Of a stretch of 64,000 bases of DNA, positions 16,188 to 25,260 are shown one piece after another. Each line of letters starts with the position of its first letter. Position 1 is the stretch's first letter. The notes below the pieces were generated by a model that saw only the letters and a program-made list of their open reading frames with translations, did no database searches and was not told the origin of the DNA. This DNA comes from JACDAN01 sp035535195 (GTDB lineage: Bacteria; Actinomycetota; Thermoleophilia; Gaiellales; Gaiellaceae), in NCBI GenBank assembly GCA_035535195.1, contig DATLQK010000040.1, positions 10,295 through 74,294 of the forward strand, written 5' to 3'. Position numbers and translations under genes: made by a program.

Positions 16188-16203
16188 GGAGGTACGAGAG
16201 GAA

Positions 16204-16470
16204 ATGAACGTCGCTGCAACGCTCTTCGCCGCCGCGTCGGACGGCTCGGACGCCGGCAAGGCGATCGCGCTCGCCCTCGGCGTCGGCCTCGGCTCGCTGG
16301 GCGCGGGCATCGGCATCGGCAACATCTTCGGCTCGATGATCCAGTCGGTCGCGCGCCAGCCGGAGCTCCGGGGCGAGCTGACGGGTATCCAGTGGCTCGG
16401 GTTCGCGCTCACCGAGGCCGTCGTGTTCTACGGCCTCCTCGGCAGCCTGCTCGCCTACGTCCTCGTTTGA
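16204..16470 (+). CDS. atpE: F0F1 ATP synthase subunit c
   Basis: The 88-aa product is a two-helix hairpin forming the rotor ring. The proton-carrying acid is Glu71 in FALTEAVVFYGLL. The cytoplasmic loop RQPE is at residues 51-54. The Gly-rich first helix (GVGLGSLGAGIGIG) packs the ring. No sodium-binding signature is obvious, so it is presumably proton-driven. It has an extra N-terminal stretch (MNVAATLFAAASDGSD). The upstream AAGGAGG is the best Shine-Dalgarno in the operon, as expected for a subunit needed in many copies. Confidence 0.96.
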   Translation: MNVAATLFAAASDGSDAGKAIALALGVGLGSLGAGIGIGNIFGSMIQSVARQPELRGELTGIQWLGFALTEAVVFYGLLGSLLAYVLV

Positions 16471-16541
16471 TGCCCCTCCCAGCGATCCGTGCCGGCCTCT
16501 GGCCCGCGATCACGCGGCGCCAGAGCTCACCCACCTCCTCA

Positions 16542-16561
16542 CCAAGGTCTTTTGACCTTGG
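16542..16561 (+). promoter_or_regulatory. Stem-loop between atpE and atpF
   Basis: CCAAGGTC-TTTT-GACCTTGG is a perfect 8-bp stem with a four-T loop, in the middle of an unusually long (168-nt) gap inside an otherwise overlapping operon. There is no T tract after it. It could slow decay of the atpE message or partly terminate transcription, raising subunit c over downstream subunits. Confidence 0.5.
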
Positions 16562-16638
16562 CTCGTCGGCGTGCGACCTCTGGCTTGGTGCTCACGACCC
16601 AGAGACTCGGCGGCATCACTGGAAGGGGCATTAGCCAC

Positions 16639-17178
16639 ATGCTCGCCGTCCTCGCCGCCAACCCACTGATCGAGGCGCGCGTCGGCCTCATGGTCTGGAC
16701 CCTCGTCTGCTTCGCGATCACGTTCTTCGTGCTGAAGCGGTACGCCTTCGGGCCGGTCCAGAAGATCATCGACGAGCGCCGCCAGCGGATCCGACAGTCG
16801 CTCGACGAGGCCGACAACGCCCGCGACGAGGCCCGCAGCCTGCTCGAGGAGCACCGGGCGCTGATGCGGGAGGCGCGCGGCGAGGCCGAGGGGATCCTGG
16901 CCGAGGCCCGACGCGTCGCGGACGCGCAGAAGGAGCGCCTGCGCGACGAGCTCGAGTCCGAGCGCCAGCGCCGGCTCGAGGACACGACGAAGCAGATCGA
17001 GGCCGAGACGCGCCGCGCGCTCGAGCAGATCCGGGCGGAGGTCGCTGAGCTGGCCCTCGTCGCGACGAGCAAGGTCACCGGCAAGGTGCTGACCGACGAG
17101 GACCACCGCCGCCTGATCGAGCAGGCCGTCGGCGAGCTCGACTTTTCCGTGCTCGAAGGGGACGCCCGGGCGAACTGA
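16639..17178 (+). CDS. atpF: F0F1 ATP synthase subunit b
   Basis: The product is 179 aa. One N-terminal membrane helix (VGLMVWTLVCFAITFFVLKRY, about residues 15-35) is followed by a long charged coiled coil (about 45-150), the peripheral stalk that holds F1 against subunit a. A conserved start of the soluble part, PVQKIIDERRQRI, is present. The ATG at 16639 is the first that gives the usual short periplasmic tail. Its stop shares one base with the atpH ATG. Confidence 0.93.
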   Translation: MLAVLAANPLIEARVGLMVWTLVCFAITFFVLKRYAFGPVQKIIDERRQRIRQSLDEADNARDEARSLLEEHRALMREARGEAEGILAEARRVADAQKERLRDELESERQRRLEDTTKQIEAETRRALEQIRAEVAELALVATSKVTGKVLTDEDHRRLIEQAVGELDFSVLEGDARAN

Positions 17179-17717
17179 TGGCCGTGCCCCGGAAGATCTA
17201 CGCGAACGCCCTCTTCGAGGCGGCGAAGGAGCGGGACCGCCTCGAGGTGGTGCGGGACGAGCTGCACGCCTTCCTGGAGGCGACCGAGCAGGTGCCCGAG
17301 CTCCGCGAGCTTCTGGTCACCCCGGCGGTCGACTCCCGCCAGAAGGTCGACGCCCTCTCCGCGCTCCTCGCGGACGCCGATGAGCTGACGCGCAACTTCC
17401 TGCTCCTCGTGGCGGAGAAGAACCGCGCGCAGCAGCTGCACGAGATCGTGCGCGAGTTCGACGCGCTCGTCGCCCGCGAGGAGGGGATCCTCGACGTCGA
17501 GCTCACCACGGCGGTCGAGCTCTCCGAGGACGAGGCGACCAAACTCTTGGGTCAGATCGAGCAGGTCTCCGGGCGGCGGCTCCGAGCGACCCGCGGCGTC
17601 GACCAGAACCTGATCGGCGGCTTCGTGCTCCGCGCCGGCTCCTACCGGGCCGACGCGAGCGTCAAGGGTCGCCTCGACGGACTACGACGACAGCTCACAG
17701 GCAGCGGAAGGAGTTAG
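17178..17717 (+). CDS. atpH: F0F1 ATP synthase subunit delta
   Basis: The 179-aa soluble protein caps F1 and binds the b stalk. The N-terminal YANALFEAA is the classical OSCP/delta start, and the C-terminal conserved LIGGFVLRAGSYRADASVKGRLD closes the family match. It sits directly between atpF and atpA with a 1-nt overlap upstream and 3 nt downstream. In many actinobacteria b and delta are fused; here they are separate. Confidence 0.93.
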   Translation: MAVPRKIYANALFEAAKERDRLEVVRDELHAFLEATEQVPELRELLVTPAVDSRQKVDALSALLADADELTRNFLLLVAEKNRAQQLHEIVREFDALVAREEGILDVELTTAVELSEDEATKLLGQIEQVSGRRLRATRGVDQNLIGGFVLRAGSYRADASVKGRLDGLRRQLTGSGRS

Positions 17718-17720
17718 GCA

Positions 17721-19247
17721 GTGCGACTGCGACCCGAAGAGATCACCTCGATCCTCAAGGAGCGGATCGAGCAGTACGACGTCGAGACCGACCTCGCCGA
17801 GGTCGGCGCGGTGCTTCAGGTCGGAGACGGCATCGCCCGGATCCACGGCCTCGAGAACGCCGTGGCGGGAGAGCTGCTCCAGCTCGAGCACGGCGTCACC
17901 GGCATCGCGTTCAACCTCGAGGAGGACAACGTCGGCGCGGCGCTCTTCGGCGAATGGGTGCTCTCGAAGGAGGGCGAGCCCGTGAAGCGCACCGGCGAGG
18001 TCGCGAGCGTCCCCGTCGGTGACGCGCTGATCGGCCGGATCGTCGACCCACTCGGGAACCCGCTCGACGGCGGCGCGCCGATCGAGACGACCGAGACGCG
18101 GCCGCTCGAGTTCAAAGCGCCGGGCGTGATCGACCGCCAGCCGGTGAAGGAGCCGCTCCAGACCGGCATCAAGGCGATCGACGCGATGACGAACGTCGGC
18201 CGCGGTCAGCGCGAGCTGATCATCGGCGACCGCTCCACCGGCAAGACGGCGATCTTGGTCGACACGATCCTGAACCAGCGCGACACGGACGTGATCTGCA
18301 TCTACGTCGCGATCGGGCAGAAGGCGTCGACTGTCGCGCAGGTCTACGAGCTGCTTCGCGACCGCGGCGCGATGGACTACACGATCATCGTCATCGCGGC
18401 GGCGCACGAGGCAGCGCCGATCAAGTGGATGGCGCCCTTCGCCGGCTGCGCGATCGGCGAGCACATCATGTTCAACGGCGGGCACGCGCTCGTCATGTAC
18501 GACGACCTCTCGAAGCACGCCGACGCCTACCGGCAGCTCTCGCTGCTGCTGCGCCGGCCGCCGGGGCGCGAGGCGTTCCCCGGCGACGTCTTCTACCTCC
18601 ACTCGCGCCTGCTCGAGCGAGCCTGCAAGCTTTCCGACGACCTCGGCGGAGGGTCGCTGACGGCGCTGCCGGTGATCGAGACGCAGGCCGGCGACATCTC
18701 GGCCTACATCCCGACGAACGTGATCTCGATCACGGACGGTCAGATCTTCCTCGAGTCGGACCTGTTCTTCTCCGGCGTCCGGCCGGCCGTGAACGTCGGC
18801 GTCTCGGTCTCCCGCGTGGGGGCGAGCGCGCAGACGAAGGCGATGAAGAAGGTGGCTGGCCGCCTGCGGCTCGAGCTCTCGCAGTACCGCGAGCTCGAGG
18901 CGTTCGCGCAGTTCGGCTCCGAGCTGGACCCCGCCACGCAGCGGACGCTCGCTCGCGGCCAGCGGATGGTCGCGACCCTCAACCAGCCGCAGTACCAGCC
19001 CTGGCCGATGGAGGAGCAGGTGGTCGCGATCTGGGTCGGCGTCAACGGCCACCTCGACGACATCCCGGTCGAGGACGTCCTGCGCTTCCAGGACGAGCTC
19101 CGCGAGTACCTCCGCACGGAGGGGGCGATCTACAAGGAGATTCGCGAGACGGGCGACCTCCCGGACGAGCTCGAGGAGCGGCTGAAGGCGGAGGTCGAGA
19201 AGTTCAAAGAAGGGTTCAACGTCAGCACCGAGGACGAAGCCGCGTAA
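17721..19247 (+). CDS. atpA: F0F1 ATP synthase subunit alpha
   Basis: The 508-aa product is the non-catalytic nucleotide-binding subunit of F1. The P-loop is GDRSTGKTA (near residue 170). The N-terminus RPEEITSILKERIEQYD is the delta-contacting segment of alpha. The C-terminal helical domain containing ELEAFAQFGSELDPAT is diagnostic for alpha. The GTG start at 17721 has GGAAGGAG 9 nt upstream. Confidence 0.97.
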   Translation: MRLRPEEITSILKERIEQYDVETDLAEVGAVLQVGDGIARIHGLENAVAGELLQLEHGVTGIAFNLEEDNVGAALFGEWVLSKEGEPVKRTGEVASVPVGDALIGRIVDPLGNPLDGGAPIETTETRPLEFKAPGVIDRQPVKEPLQTGIKAIDAMTNVGRGQRELIIGDRSTGKTAILVDTILNQRDTDVICIYVAIGQKASTVAQVYELLRDRGAMDYTIIVIAAAHEAAPIKWMAPFAGCAIGEHIMFNGGHALVMYDDLSKHADAYRQLSLLLRRPPGREAFPGDVFYLHSRLLERACKLSDDLGGGSLTALPVIETQAGDISAYIPTNVISITDGQIFLESDLFFSGVRPAVNVGVSVSRVGASAQTKAMKKVAGRLRLELSQYRELEAFAQFGSELDPATQRTLARGQRMVATLNQPQYQPWPMEEQVVAIWVGVNGHLDDIPVEDVLRFQDELREYLRTEGAIYKEIRETGDLPDELEERLKAEVEKFKEGFNVSTEDEAA

Positions 19248-19250
19248 CCC

Positions 19251-20135
19251 TTGGCCGCAGTCCAGGACATCAAGCGCCGGATCCGCTCCGTCCAGAACAC
19301 GCGGAAGATCACGAAGGCGTTCGAGCTCGTGGCGGCCGCTCGTCTCCGCCGCGCGCAGGCTCGGATCGAGGCGATGCGCCCGTACGCCGACCGGATGCTG
19401 GAGCTGATGGTCGGCACCGCCCGAGCGAGCACCTCGATGCGCGGGCTCCCGCTGCTCGAACGGCGTGAGGTGCGGACGGCGGCGATCCTGGCCCTGACCG
19501 GCGACCGCGGCCTCGCCGGCGCATTCAACTCGCAGATCCTGCGGCACGTGTTCGCGCTCGAGCGGCGGCTCCGCGCGGAAGGCGTCGAGGTTCGCTGGCT
19601 CGTGTCGGGCCGTCGCGGCGCCTCGACCCTTCGCTTCCGGCGCTACGACGTCGGCCAGTCGTGGGTCGGGTTCAGCGACCGGCCCGCGTACTCCGACGCC
19701 CAGACGATCGCGCACGCGATCTCGGAGCTCTACACGCAGGGCGAGGTCGACCAGGTGTTCGTGGTCTACAACCACTTCGTCTCGCCGCTCGTCCAGCGCG
19801 TGACCGAGCAGGAGGTGCTGCCGATCCCCGAGGAGATCCTCGAGGGAGAGGACGACCGGGACGCGCTCTCGGGCGACTTCATCTACGAGCCGGAGCCGGA
19901 GGAGATCCTGGCGCGGCTGCTGCCCGTGTACGTCGAGACCGAGCTCTACCGCGCGCTGCTCGAGTCCGCCGCGTCCGAGCAGGGCGCGCGCATGACTGCG
20001 ATGCGCAACGCCTCGAAGAACGCCGGAGAGCTGATCGAGAGCCTCACGCTGGCGATGAACCGCGCCCGCCAGGCGGAGATCACCCAGGAGATCCTGGAGG
20101 TCGTCGCCGGCGCGGACGCCCTGACGGCCTCCTAA
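19251..20135 (+). CDS. atpG: F0F1 ATP synthase subunit gamma
   Basis: The 294-aa rotor shaft begins AAVQDIKRRIRSVQNTRKIT, the conserved N-terminal coiled coil. The C-terminal coiled coil, containing MTAMRNASKNAGELIE, is equally typical. The central TGDRGLAGAFN strand is present. The start is TTG at 19251, 3 nt after the atpA stop. Unlike most ATP synthase operons, atpD does not follow. A peptide ABC transporter begins 69 nt downstream and atpD is over 7 kb away. Confidence 0.95.
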   Translation: MAAVQDIKRRIRSVQNTRKITKAFELVAAARLRRAQARIEAMRPYADRMLELMVGTARASTSMRGLPLLERREVRTAAILALTGDRGLAGAFNSQILRHVFALERRLRAEGVEVRWLVSGRRGASTLRFRRYDVGQSWVGFSDRPAYSDAQTIAHAISELYTQGEVDQVFVVYNHFVSPLVQRVTEQEVLPIPEEILEGEDDRDALSGDFIYEPEPEEILARLLPVYVETELYRALLESAASEQGARMTAMRNASKNAGELIESLTLAMNRARQAEITQEILEVVAGADALTAS

Positions 20136-20171
20136 CAATCTCGCCGGTCGATAGTCAAAGCTAATCGGATC

Positions 20172-20186
20172 GCCCGACCCCCGGGC
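20172..20186 (+). terminator. Weak hairpin after atpG
   Basis: GCCCG-ACCCC-CGGGC is a perfect 5-bp stem followed within 2 nt by TTATTCT, in the 69-nt gap between atpG and the transporter gene. It is a possible weak terminator ending the first half of the ATP synthase cluster. TATTCT (20190-20195) could equally be a -10 box for the transporter gene at 20205. Confidence 0.3.
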
Positions 20187-20204
20187 AGTTATTCTCCGTT
20201 CCCC

Positions 20205-21272
20205 ATGGCAGACGAACGACGCGAAGTCCTCTCAGCCGGTGCAGGCCTCGCAGCCGAGGTCGCGCTCGAGTCCGGCACCGGGCTCGGCGACATCACCGAC
20301 GTTCGGGCCCGCGGCTACTGGGAGCAGGTCTGGATCCGCTTCCGTAAGGACAAGGTCGCGATCGCGAGCGGGATCTTCATCATCCTGCTGGTCCTGACGG
20401 CGATCTTCGGCGCGCCGCTCGTCAAGCACTGGCTCGGGCACGGCCCGGACGACATCTTCCCCTCGCCCGGCGTCGGCGTCGACATGGAGCTCGTACCGCG
20501 CGACCCGCTGACGCACGCGCAGAACTTCAACCCGCAGACCGGGAAGATGGAGGACGTCTTCTTCCCGCTCGGGACGGCGGACACCCTGGGCCGCGATGAG
20601 CTCATGCGCCTGCTCTACGGTGCGCGCGTCTCGCTCGAGGTCGCCCTCGGCGCGACGTTCCTTTCGATGACGATCGGCGTCCTCATGGGCGCGACCGCCG
20701 GCTACTTCCGCGGCTGGATCGATGCACTGATCTCGCGCCTGACCGAGATCGTGATGGCGTTCCCGCTGCTCCTCTTCGTGATCGCGCTCTCCGCCACCGT
20801 CGGCGAGCGCATGGCAGGCATCACCTTCGGGTTCCTGCCGAAGGGGGTCGTGACGCTCGTCCTTGTCGGCGGCGTCTTCGGCTGGTTCTACCCGGCGCGA
20901 ATCGTGCGCGCGCAGGTGCTGTCACTGCGCGAGAAGGAGTTCATCGAGGCGGCGCAGATGGTGGGCTCCAGCGACTGGCGGATCATCCGGTCGCACCTGC
21001 TCCCGCACCTCGTTGCGCCGATCATCGTCTACTCGACGCTGATCGTCGCCCAGTTCGTCCTCTTCGAGGCGGGCCTCTCCTTCCTCGGCCTCGGGATCAA
21101 GCTGCCCGCTGCGAGCTGGGGGAACCTGCTCTCCTCGGCGCCGCAGTTCTACCTCCAGCAACCGTGGCTCATGGTCTGGCCCGGCGCGGCGGTGCTGCTG
21201 ACGACGCTGGCGTTCAACCTGCTCGGCGACGGCCTGCGGGACGCATTCGACCCGCGCGGCTCGGCGCATTAA
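20205..21272 (+). CDS. Peptide ABC transporter permease, DppC/OppC family
   Basis: The 355-aa inner-membrane protein has the N-terminal single helix (KVAIASGIFIILLVLTAIFG), then a periplasmic insert and a five-helix core. The EAA loop that contacts the ATPases is REKEFIEAAQMVGSSDWRII near residue 240. The C-terminal WPGAAVLLTTLAFNLLGDGLRDAFDP is a DppC/OppC hallmark. Its partners are the substrate-binding protein, DppB-like permease and two ATPases that follow on the same strand. The ligand is probably peptides, inferred from the family only. Confidence 0.92.
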   Translation: MADERREVLSAGAGLAAEVALESGTGLGDITDVRARGYWEQVWIRFRKDKVAIASGIFIILLVLTAIFGAPLVKHWLGHGPDDIFPSPGVGVDMELVPRDPLTHAQNFNPQTGKMEDVFFPLGTADTLGRDELMRLLYGARVSLEVALGATFLSMTIGVLMGATAGYFRGWIDALISRLTEIVMAFPLLLFVIALSATVGERMAGITFGFLPKGVVTLVLVGGVFGWFYPARIVRAQVLSLREKEFIEAAQMVGSSDWRIIRSHLLPHLVAPIIVYSTLIVAQFVLFEAGLSFLGLGIKLPAASWGNLLSSAPQFYLQQPWLMVWPGAAVLLTTLAFNLLGDGLRDAFDPRGSAH

Positions 21273-21324
21273 GACCTCCGGAAGCGCCTTCAGGGCCTCT
21301 GGAGGCGCGTCCAGAGTGATATTC

Positions 21325-21344
21325 GAACCTCTACTCAGAGGTTC
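21325..21344 (+). terminator. Perfect 8-bp hairpin after the DppC-like gene
   Basis: GAACCTCT-ACTC-AGAGGTTC lies 52 nt after the permease stop in a 186-nt gap. Immediately upstream is another imperfect inverted repeat (CCTCCGGAAGC...TCTGGAGG, about 21274-21306). There is no T tract. It may end the permease message or form part of the leader of the substrate-binding protein gene. Confidence 0.45.
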
Positions 21345-21458
21345 ACAACACACTGCTAACTAACTCGGTCGCCCGGAGTCTTATAGCGCGGGACGCGAGG
21401 GCGTCCTGGGGTCGGTCGCAACCGCCTGTGGCCGGCCTGAAACGCGGAAAGGAGTCTC

Positions 21459-23126
21459 ATGCACAGACGACTCATGGTCTCGGTCGCGATGCTGTTCGTC
21501 GGCGCCGGCCTGCTCGCTGCGTCCGCCATCGCGGGCCCGTCGGGCAGCGCTTCGCCGTCGGCCAAGGCATCCGGCCAGGCTCGGGTTGGCGGGACCTTCA
21601 AGCACAGCCTCTCGGTCGACATCGACTACGTCGACCCGGCGCTCGCGTACTACGTCCCCTCGTGGGCGATCATGTACTCGACCGCCGCGATGCTGCTCAA
21701 CTATCCGGATGCCCCGGCCCCGAAGGGCTCGCGGCTCACTCCGGACGTGGCGAAGGGCTTCCCGCGCATCGCGAAGAACGGCCTCACCTACACGTTCCAG
21801 CTGAAGAACAACTTCAGGCTCTCGAACGGTCAGAAAGTGACGGCCGCGAACTTCGTGTACGCGATCAACCGCGACCTGAACAAGAAGATGAGCTCGCCTT
21901 CTCAGCCGTTCATCGAGGACATCGCTGGTGCTAAGGCCGTGATCAACGGCTCCGCCAGCAGGGCGACTGGCCTCAAGGCGATCGGCAAGTACACGCTGCA
22001 GATCAAGATGACCAAGCGGGCGCCTGACCTGCTTGCTCGCCTTGCGATGCCGTTCTTCCAGGCGATTCCGACGAACCTGCCGATCGAGCCGAACGGGGTC
22101 AACGCTCCGGTGCACACGGCCGGTCCGTACTACATCCAGAAGTGGGATCGGAACCGCCAAGTCGTCGTGGCCCGCAACAGGTTCTACAGGGGCCCTCGGC
22201 CGCACAACGTCAACTCGATCGTCATCGACGTGGGTCTCCCGCTCGAGACGATCAAGCTGAACATCGATCGTGGCGTCACCGACACGGGCGACATCCCGCC
22301 GTCGGCGCACGCTGAGCTTGGCCGCCGCTACGGCGTCAAGAAGGGCTCGCCGGGTCGCTACTTCGCGAACCCTGCTCCCACGATCTCGTACCTCGCCATG
22401 AACCACGACCGCCCGCTGTTCGGCGGCGGTGGTGTCGGCAACCTGCGCCTGAAGAAGGCCGTCAACTACGTCATCGACCGCCAGGCGATCATGACGCAGC
22501 GCGGCGCGTACGCAGGCGTCACGAACGACCAGTACATGCCGCCGTCGATGCGCGGCTTCAAGAACGTCTCCATCTACCCGCGGCGCCCGAACATCTCGCA
22601 GGCTCGGTCACTGGCCCAGGGCCAGACCCGCGGTGGGAACGGCGTCTTCTACTGCGCCAACAGGGCTCCGGCTCCTCAGCAGTGCCAGATCGTCCAGGCG
22701 AACCTGCGGAACATCGGCTTGAACATGGACATCAAGCTGTTCCCGCGGGCGGTCCAGTTCGAGAAGGCCGGCAACAAGGGCGAGCCCTTCGACCTCACGC
22801 TTGAGGGTTGGCATATGGACTACTTCGACCCGTACGACTTCATCTTCCTCGTCGACGGGACGACGATCCGGCCGACCAACAACGTGAACTTCTCGTACTT
22901 CAACTCGGCGGCCTTCAACAAGAAGATCGCCCGGGCGAAGACGCTCGTAGGCGTTCCGCGCTACCGCGCGTTCAGCCAGCTCGACGCCGATATCGCGAAA
23001 AACGGCGCTCCTCTGGCCACGTACGGCACACCGAACGACCGGTACTACGTGTCGTCCCGGACTGGTTGCTACCACTACCACCCGGTCTTCACGTGGGATT
23101 ACGCATCACTCTGCCTCACCAGGTAG
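21459..23126 (+). CDS. Peptide ABC transporter substrate-binding protein (SBP family 5)
   Basis: The product is 555 aa. A signal peptide (MHRRLMVSVAMLFVGAGLLA and on, likely cut after ASAIAG) leads to the SBP_bac_5 fold. Family elements are GGTFKHSLSVDIDYVDPA at the start of the mature protein, TYTFQLKNNFRLSNGQKVTA, and LRLKKAVNYVIDR near residue 330. No lipobox cysteine is seen, so it would be a secreted or otherwise retained protein rather than a lipoprotein. Strong AT-richer codon use compared with its neighbours, and a terminator right after it, suit a highly expressed binding protein. Confidence 0.92.
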   Translation: MHRRLMVSVAMLFVGAGLLAASAIAGPSGSASPSAKASGQARVGGTFKHSLSVDIDYVDPALAYYVPSWAIMYSTAAMLLNYPDAPAPKGSRLTPDVAKGFPRIAKNGLTYTFQLKNNFRLSNGQKVTAANFVYAINRDLNKKMSSPSQPFIEDIAGAKAVINGSASRATGLKAIGKYTLQIKMTKRAPDLLARLAMPFFQAIPTNLPIEPNGVNAPVHTAGPYYIQKWDRNRQVVVARNRFYRGPRPHNVNSIVIDVGLPLETIKLNIDRGVTDTGDIPPSAHAELGRRYGVKKGSPGRYFANPAPTISYLAMNHDRPLFGGGGVGNLRLKKAVNYVIDRQAIMTQRGAYAGVTNDQYMPPSMRGFKNVSIYPRRPNISQARSLAQGQTRGGNGVFYCANRAPAPQQCQIVQANLRNIGLNMDIKLFPRAVQFEKAGNKGEPFDLTLEGWHMDYFDPYDFIFLVDGTTIRPTNNVNFSYFNSAAFNKKIARAKTLVGVPRYRAFSQLDADIAKNGAPLATYGTPNDRYYVSSRTGCYHYHPVFTWDYASLCLTR

Positions 23127-23140
23127 AGACGAACGACGTG

Positions 23141-23176
23141 ACGAGGGCGCCGGTTTCGGCCGGCGCCCTCGTTCTT
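23141..23176 (+). terminator. Strong terminator after the substrate-binding protein gene
   Basis: ACGAGGGCGCCGG / CCGGCGCCCTCGT is a perfect 13-bp stem with the 6-nt loop TTTCGG, followed by TCTT. It is the strongest intrinsic-terminator-like hairpin in the transporter cluster. It lies 14 nt after the binding-protein stop. Partial termination here would give more binding protein than permease. Confidence 0.8.
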
Positions 23177-23236
23177 AACCCACACGTAATCGGCAAACGG
23201 CGGTAAGCTGACCCCCCTCTCGACTCCCCGACGACG

Positions 23237-24229
23237 ATGTATCGCTATCTGATCAGGCGGCTTTTCTGGGCGGGCGTGATGTTCATCGCCGTCACGATCG
23301 TCTCCTACATCATCTTCTTCCTCGTCCCGGCCGAGCCCGCGCGCCTGATCTGCGGCGCCCAGTGCCCGCCCGACCAGGTCGAGCGCGTGCGCAAGGAGGT
23401 CGGGCTCGACGACCCGGTCTACACGCAGTACCTGCGCTTCCTGGGTGGCCTGTTGCCGGTGGGGATCCACCCCGTCAGCGCCAAGACGCCGTCGCTCGGC
23501 AACTCCTATGCGACGCGCCAGCCGGTGAACGAGATCATCAAGGAGGCGGCCCCGGTCACGGCGTCGCTCGTGATCGGCGGGGCGGTGCTCTGGATGCTCG
23601 TCGCGCTCCCGCTCGGGATCCTCTCCGCGTTGCGGCCGCGCTCGCTCTTAGACCGCGCCGGGATGGTCTTCGTGCTGATCGGGATCTCCGCGCACCCGGT
23701 GTGGATCGGCTTGCTCCTGATCTATTTCGTCGGCTACAAGGCCGGACTGACGCCCTTAGGTGGCTACTGCGACATGGTCAATCCGTCCACCGACTGCGGT
23801 GGGCCGATCGACTGGGCGCACGCGCTGATCCTTCCGTGGATCACCTTCGCCGTCCTGTTCGCCGCGCTGTACGTGCGCATGATCCGGGCGAACGTGCTGG
23901 AGGCGATGAACGAGGACTACGTCCGGACCGCCCGCGCCAAGGGCGCGCCCGAGTGGCTCGTCATGCGCTCGCACGTGTTGCGGAACGCGATGCTTCCTGT
24001 CGTGACGATGCTCGGCATGGACATCGGCCTCGCACTTGGCGGCGCGGTCTTCACCGAGACGGTCTTCGGGCTCCCAGGGCTCGGGAAGCGCGCGCTGGAG
24101 GCGCTCGAGGGCTTCGACCTTCCGGCGGTGATGGGGATCGTCGTCTTCGCGACGGTCTGCGTGATCGTCTTCAATCTGATCGTCGACCTGTTGTACGCCG
24201 TCATCGATCCACGAATCAGACTCTCCTAG
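23237..24229 (+). CDS. Peptide ABC transporter permease, DppB/OppB family
   Basis: The 330-aa membrane protein starts MYRYLIRRLFWAGVMFIAVT, the DppB/OppB N-terminal helix. A conserved stretch ERVRKEVGLDDPVYTQYLRF follows. The EAA loop is NEDYVRTARAKGAPEWLVMR near residue 225. The C-terminus FNLIVDLLYAVIDPRIR is characteristic. TAAGCT (about 23205) upstream could be a -10 box after the strong terminator. It pairs with the DppC-like permease at 20205, which is unusual in being placed before the binding protein. Confidence 0.92.
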   Translation: MYRYLIRRLFWAGVMFIAVTIVSYIIFFLVPAEPARLICGAQCPPDQVERVRKEVGLDDPVYTQYLRFLGGLLPVGIHPVSAKTPSLGNSYATRQPVNEIIKEAAPVTASLVIGGAVLWMLVALPLGILSALRPRSLLDRAGMVFVLIGISAHPVWIGLLLIYFVGYKAGLTPLGGYCDMVNPSTDCGGPIDWAHALILPWITFAVLFAALYVRMIRANVLEAMNEDYVRTARAKGAPEWLVMRSHVLRNAMLPVVTMLGMDIGLALGGAVFTETVFGLPGLGKRALEALEGFDLPAVMGIVVFATVCVIVFNLIVDLLYAVIDPRIRLS

Positions 24230-24243
24230 AAGGCGAAACCCAC

Positions 24244-25260
24244 ATGGCGCTGCTCGAAGTCAACGACCTTCGTACGCACTTCCGCACCGACGACGGCATT
24301 GTCAAGGCGGTCGACGGGGTCAGCTTCTCGGTCGACAAGGGGAAGACGCTCGGCATCGTCGGCGAGTCGGGCTGCGGCAAGAGCGTCACGTGCTTGACGA
24401 TCATGGGGCTGAACCCGTCGCGGAACACGATCTCGAGCGGGGAGGCGCTCTTCAAGGGCGAGAACCTGCTTACGATGCCGAAGAAGCAGCTTCGCGACAT
24501 CCGCGGGAACGACATCGCGATGATCTTCCAGGACCCGATGACGTCGCTGAACCCGGTGCACACGATCGGGCGCCAGCTCGTCGAGGCGATCAAGCTCCAC
24601 CGCGACGTCAGCTCCCGGAACGCGCGCGCCAGGGTGCTCGAGCTCCTGAAGGCGGTCGGGATCCCACGCGCCGAGCGCCGGGTGGACGACTACCCGCACC
24701 AGTTCTCGGGCGGCATGCGGCAGCGCGTGATGATCGCGATGTCGCTGATCAACGACCCGGACCTGCTGATTGCAGACGAGCCCACGACCGCGCTCGACGT
24801 GACGACCCAGGCGCAGATCCTCGAGCTGATGAACCGTCTCCAGAGCGAGTTCGGGAGCGCCATCATCATCATCACGCACGACCTCGGGGTCGTGGCGGAG
24901 ACCGCGGACGACGTCGTCGTCATGTACGCGGCCCGGGTCGTCGAGCGCGCGCCGGTCGACAACCTCTTCAAGCGGCCGCACATGCCGTATACGTGGGGCC
25001 TGCTCGGCTCGCTCCCGCGCCTCGACGCCGATATGGAGCGGCTGACGCAGATCCCCGGCCAGCCGCCGTCGCTGCTCAACCCGCCGCGCGGCTGCCGCTT
25101 CCACCCACGCTGCCCGTACGTGATGAACGTCTGCAAGGAGACCGAGCCTGAGCTCCGGCCGATCAGCGACCAGCCGGGACACCTCCAGGCCTGCCATTTG
25201 GACGAGCAGACCAAGGACCGGGAGGCGGCGAAGCTCGTCGCCTTGGCGGAGACCGGCTAG
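24244..25260 (+). CDS. Peptide ABC transporter ATP-binding protein, DppD/OppD family
   Basis: The 338-aa ATPase has Walker A GESGCGKS (near residue 40), signature QFSGGMRQR, and Walker B LLIADEPTTALD. The C-terminal extension has RGCRFHPRCPYVMNVC, which in the family carries cysteines of the oligopeptide/dipeptide C-terminal domain and can hold an Fe-S cluster. It energises peptide import with the DppF-like partner that starts at the very next base after its stop (25261). Confidence 0.93.
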   Translation: MALLEVNDLRTHFRTDDGIVKAVDGVSFSVDKGKTLGIVGESGCGKSVTCLTIMGLNPSRNTISSGEALFKGENLLTMPKKQLRDIRGNDIAMIFQDPMTSLNPVHTIGRQLVEAIKLHRDVSSRNARARVLELLKAVGIPRAERRVDDYPHQFSGGMRQRVMIAMSLINDPDLLIADEPTTALDVTTQAQILELMNRLQSEFGSAIIIITHDLGVVAETADDVVVMYAARVVERAPVDNLFKRPHMPYTWGLLGSLPRLDADMERLTQIPGQPPSLLNPPRGCRFHPRCPYVMNVCKETEPELRPISDQPGHLQACHLDEQTKDREAAKLVALAETG

